This document shows positions 63,393-64,000 of a stretch of 64,000 nucleotides of DNA, piece after piece. Source of the DNA: Bryum argenteum. Lineage: Eukaryota > Streptophyta > Bryopsida > Bryales > Bryaceae. The first letter of the stretch is position 1. Every line of letters begins with the position of its first letter. The translations under genes were made by a program, and so were the position numbers. The notes under the pieces are model-generated. The model was not told the DNA's origin. It saw nothing but the letters and a program-made list of their open reading frames with translations, and made no database searches. The DNA lies in NCBI GenBank assembly GCA_037043015.1, contig CM073324.1, positions 18,318,597 to 18,382,596 of the forward strand. Direction: 5' to 3'.

Positions 63393-63758
63393 CCCTTAAA
63401 CGTCTAGCTATACGGATTTGGGTAGCCCAGTATTGGATCACAACATCTTTTGGACTTGGGCATCATGAATAGTGCACTTTTTGAACTTGGGCATCATGAA
63501 TGATCCAATCAATGATGAGCTTGCAACCTCCTACAAGGTTATGTACAACCCCAACCTACCTACCACAATCCTTTCAAAGCACAAAATCACTCATACAAAT
63601 TGTGATTTGAATTCTAAAATTTCACTTTTTGAATGCATCACAAGAAGGTGACCAGTTTGACATCAAAATATAAGTGAAAAGTTGAGTATATTGAGAGCTA
63701 CAGAGGAGATTCTGTTGGAATATGACCCCTCGGGTCACCTTCGGCATTTAAGGGTTAA
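63389..63758. mobile_element. Short TTAA-flanked element adjoining the previous one
   Basis: TTAA-CCCTTAAACG at the left and the inverted right end TTAA-CCCTTAAATG match over ten bases with one difference; the body is 362 bp. Its left TTAA is the right TTAA of the preceding element. Internal direct repeat: GGACTTGGGCATCATGAAT / GAACTTGGGCATCATGAAT (about 63453 and 63483). Confidence 0.65.
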
Positions 63759-64000
63759 CTGAGTACGTATTAACCCATAAAACTTTCACAAGAATTTAAT
63801 AATGCTGAAAAGGGTGCAACATCTTAAAATATAGGTGACTCCATACCTTGGCTTTTGAAAACCAGAAACGGATGTCACTATCTTTAAAAGACATCAAAAT
63901 TAGTAGCACAAAGCCGGTTGAGATAATCCAAAACTAGCTAGGAAAGGACAGTGGAACGGTACTCACAAGGCTTTCCTGAAATTGCAGGCTCAACCCTTGC
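63759..64000. other. Intergenic DNA at the window end
   Basis: Nothing supported. Confidence 0.5.

Overview
The window is nuclear DNA of a land plant: spliceosomal introns, a plastid-type leucine biosynthesis enzyme with a transit peptide, a plant LigB/DODA-type dioxygenase, telo-box motifs (AAACCCTA) near several genes, and a plant LINE ORF1. It is AT-rich and repeat-rich, with GC-richer islands at the genes. A non-seed plant such as a moss would fit, but the sequence alone does not fix the lineage (inference).

Genes: an unrecognised four-exon coiled-coil protein (12.6-11.2 kb, minus); an intronless PSMD5-type proteasome chaperone (16.0-14.4 kb, minus); a possible 59-residue protein (20.4 kb, plus); an intronless protein resembling the C-terminal half of the nucleolar factor NOL11 (26.2-27.5 kb, plus); an orphan LINE ORF1 with DUF4283 (30.7-30.0 kb, minus); a Cue-like coiled-coil protein (33.2-33.8 kb, plus); a 17-exon TMEM104-like transporter (40.1-35.6 kb, minus); a possible small acidic secreted protein (44.6 kb, plus); a four-exon DODA/LigB dioxygenase (47.1-48.5 kb, plus); an eleven-exon 3-isopropylmalate dehydrogenase (50.3-54.1 kb, plus); and an unrecognised three-exon Ser/Arg-rich protein (57.8-55.7 kb, minus). 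Multi-exon models were built by hand from splice signals; reading phases close in all five.

Between the genes the most notable content is two families of mobile DNA. The first is a tRNA-derived SINE about 370 bp long. One full copy has A and B boxes and a perfect 10-bp target-site duplication; one further near-complete copy and four 5'-truncated copies share the 3' end, and several have their own duplications. The second is a set of 0.36-0.92 kb non-coding elements flanked by TTAA, with CCCC...GGGG inverted ends and a shared internal core. There is also a GC-rich 425-bp element with 22-bp inverted ends, a C-rich/A-tract repeat domain (6.0-7.2 kb), a 39-bp minisatellite, inverted duplications at 28.2-29.8 kb and 22.8-23.3 kb, and several short tandem repeats.

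The host genes look like unrelated housekeeping genes (proteasome assembly, ribosome biogenesis, amino-acid metabolism and transport) rather than a cluster. I found no CRISPR array, rRNA or convincing tRNA gene. The best candidates for undescribed biology are the TTAA element family and the SINE family with its conserved 3' hairpin.
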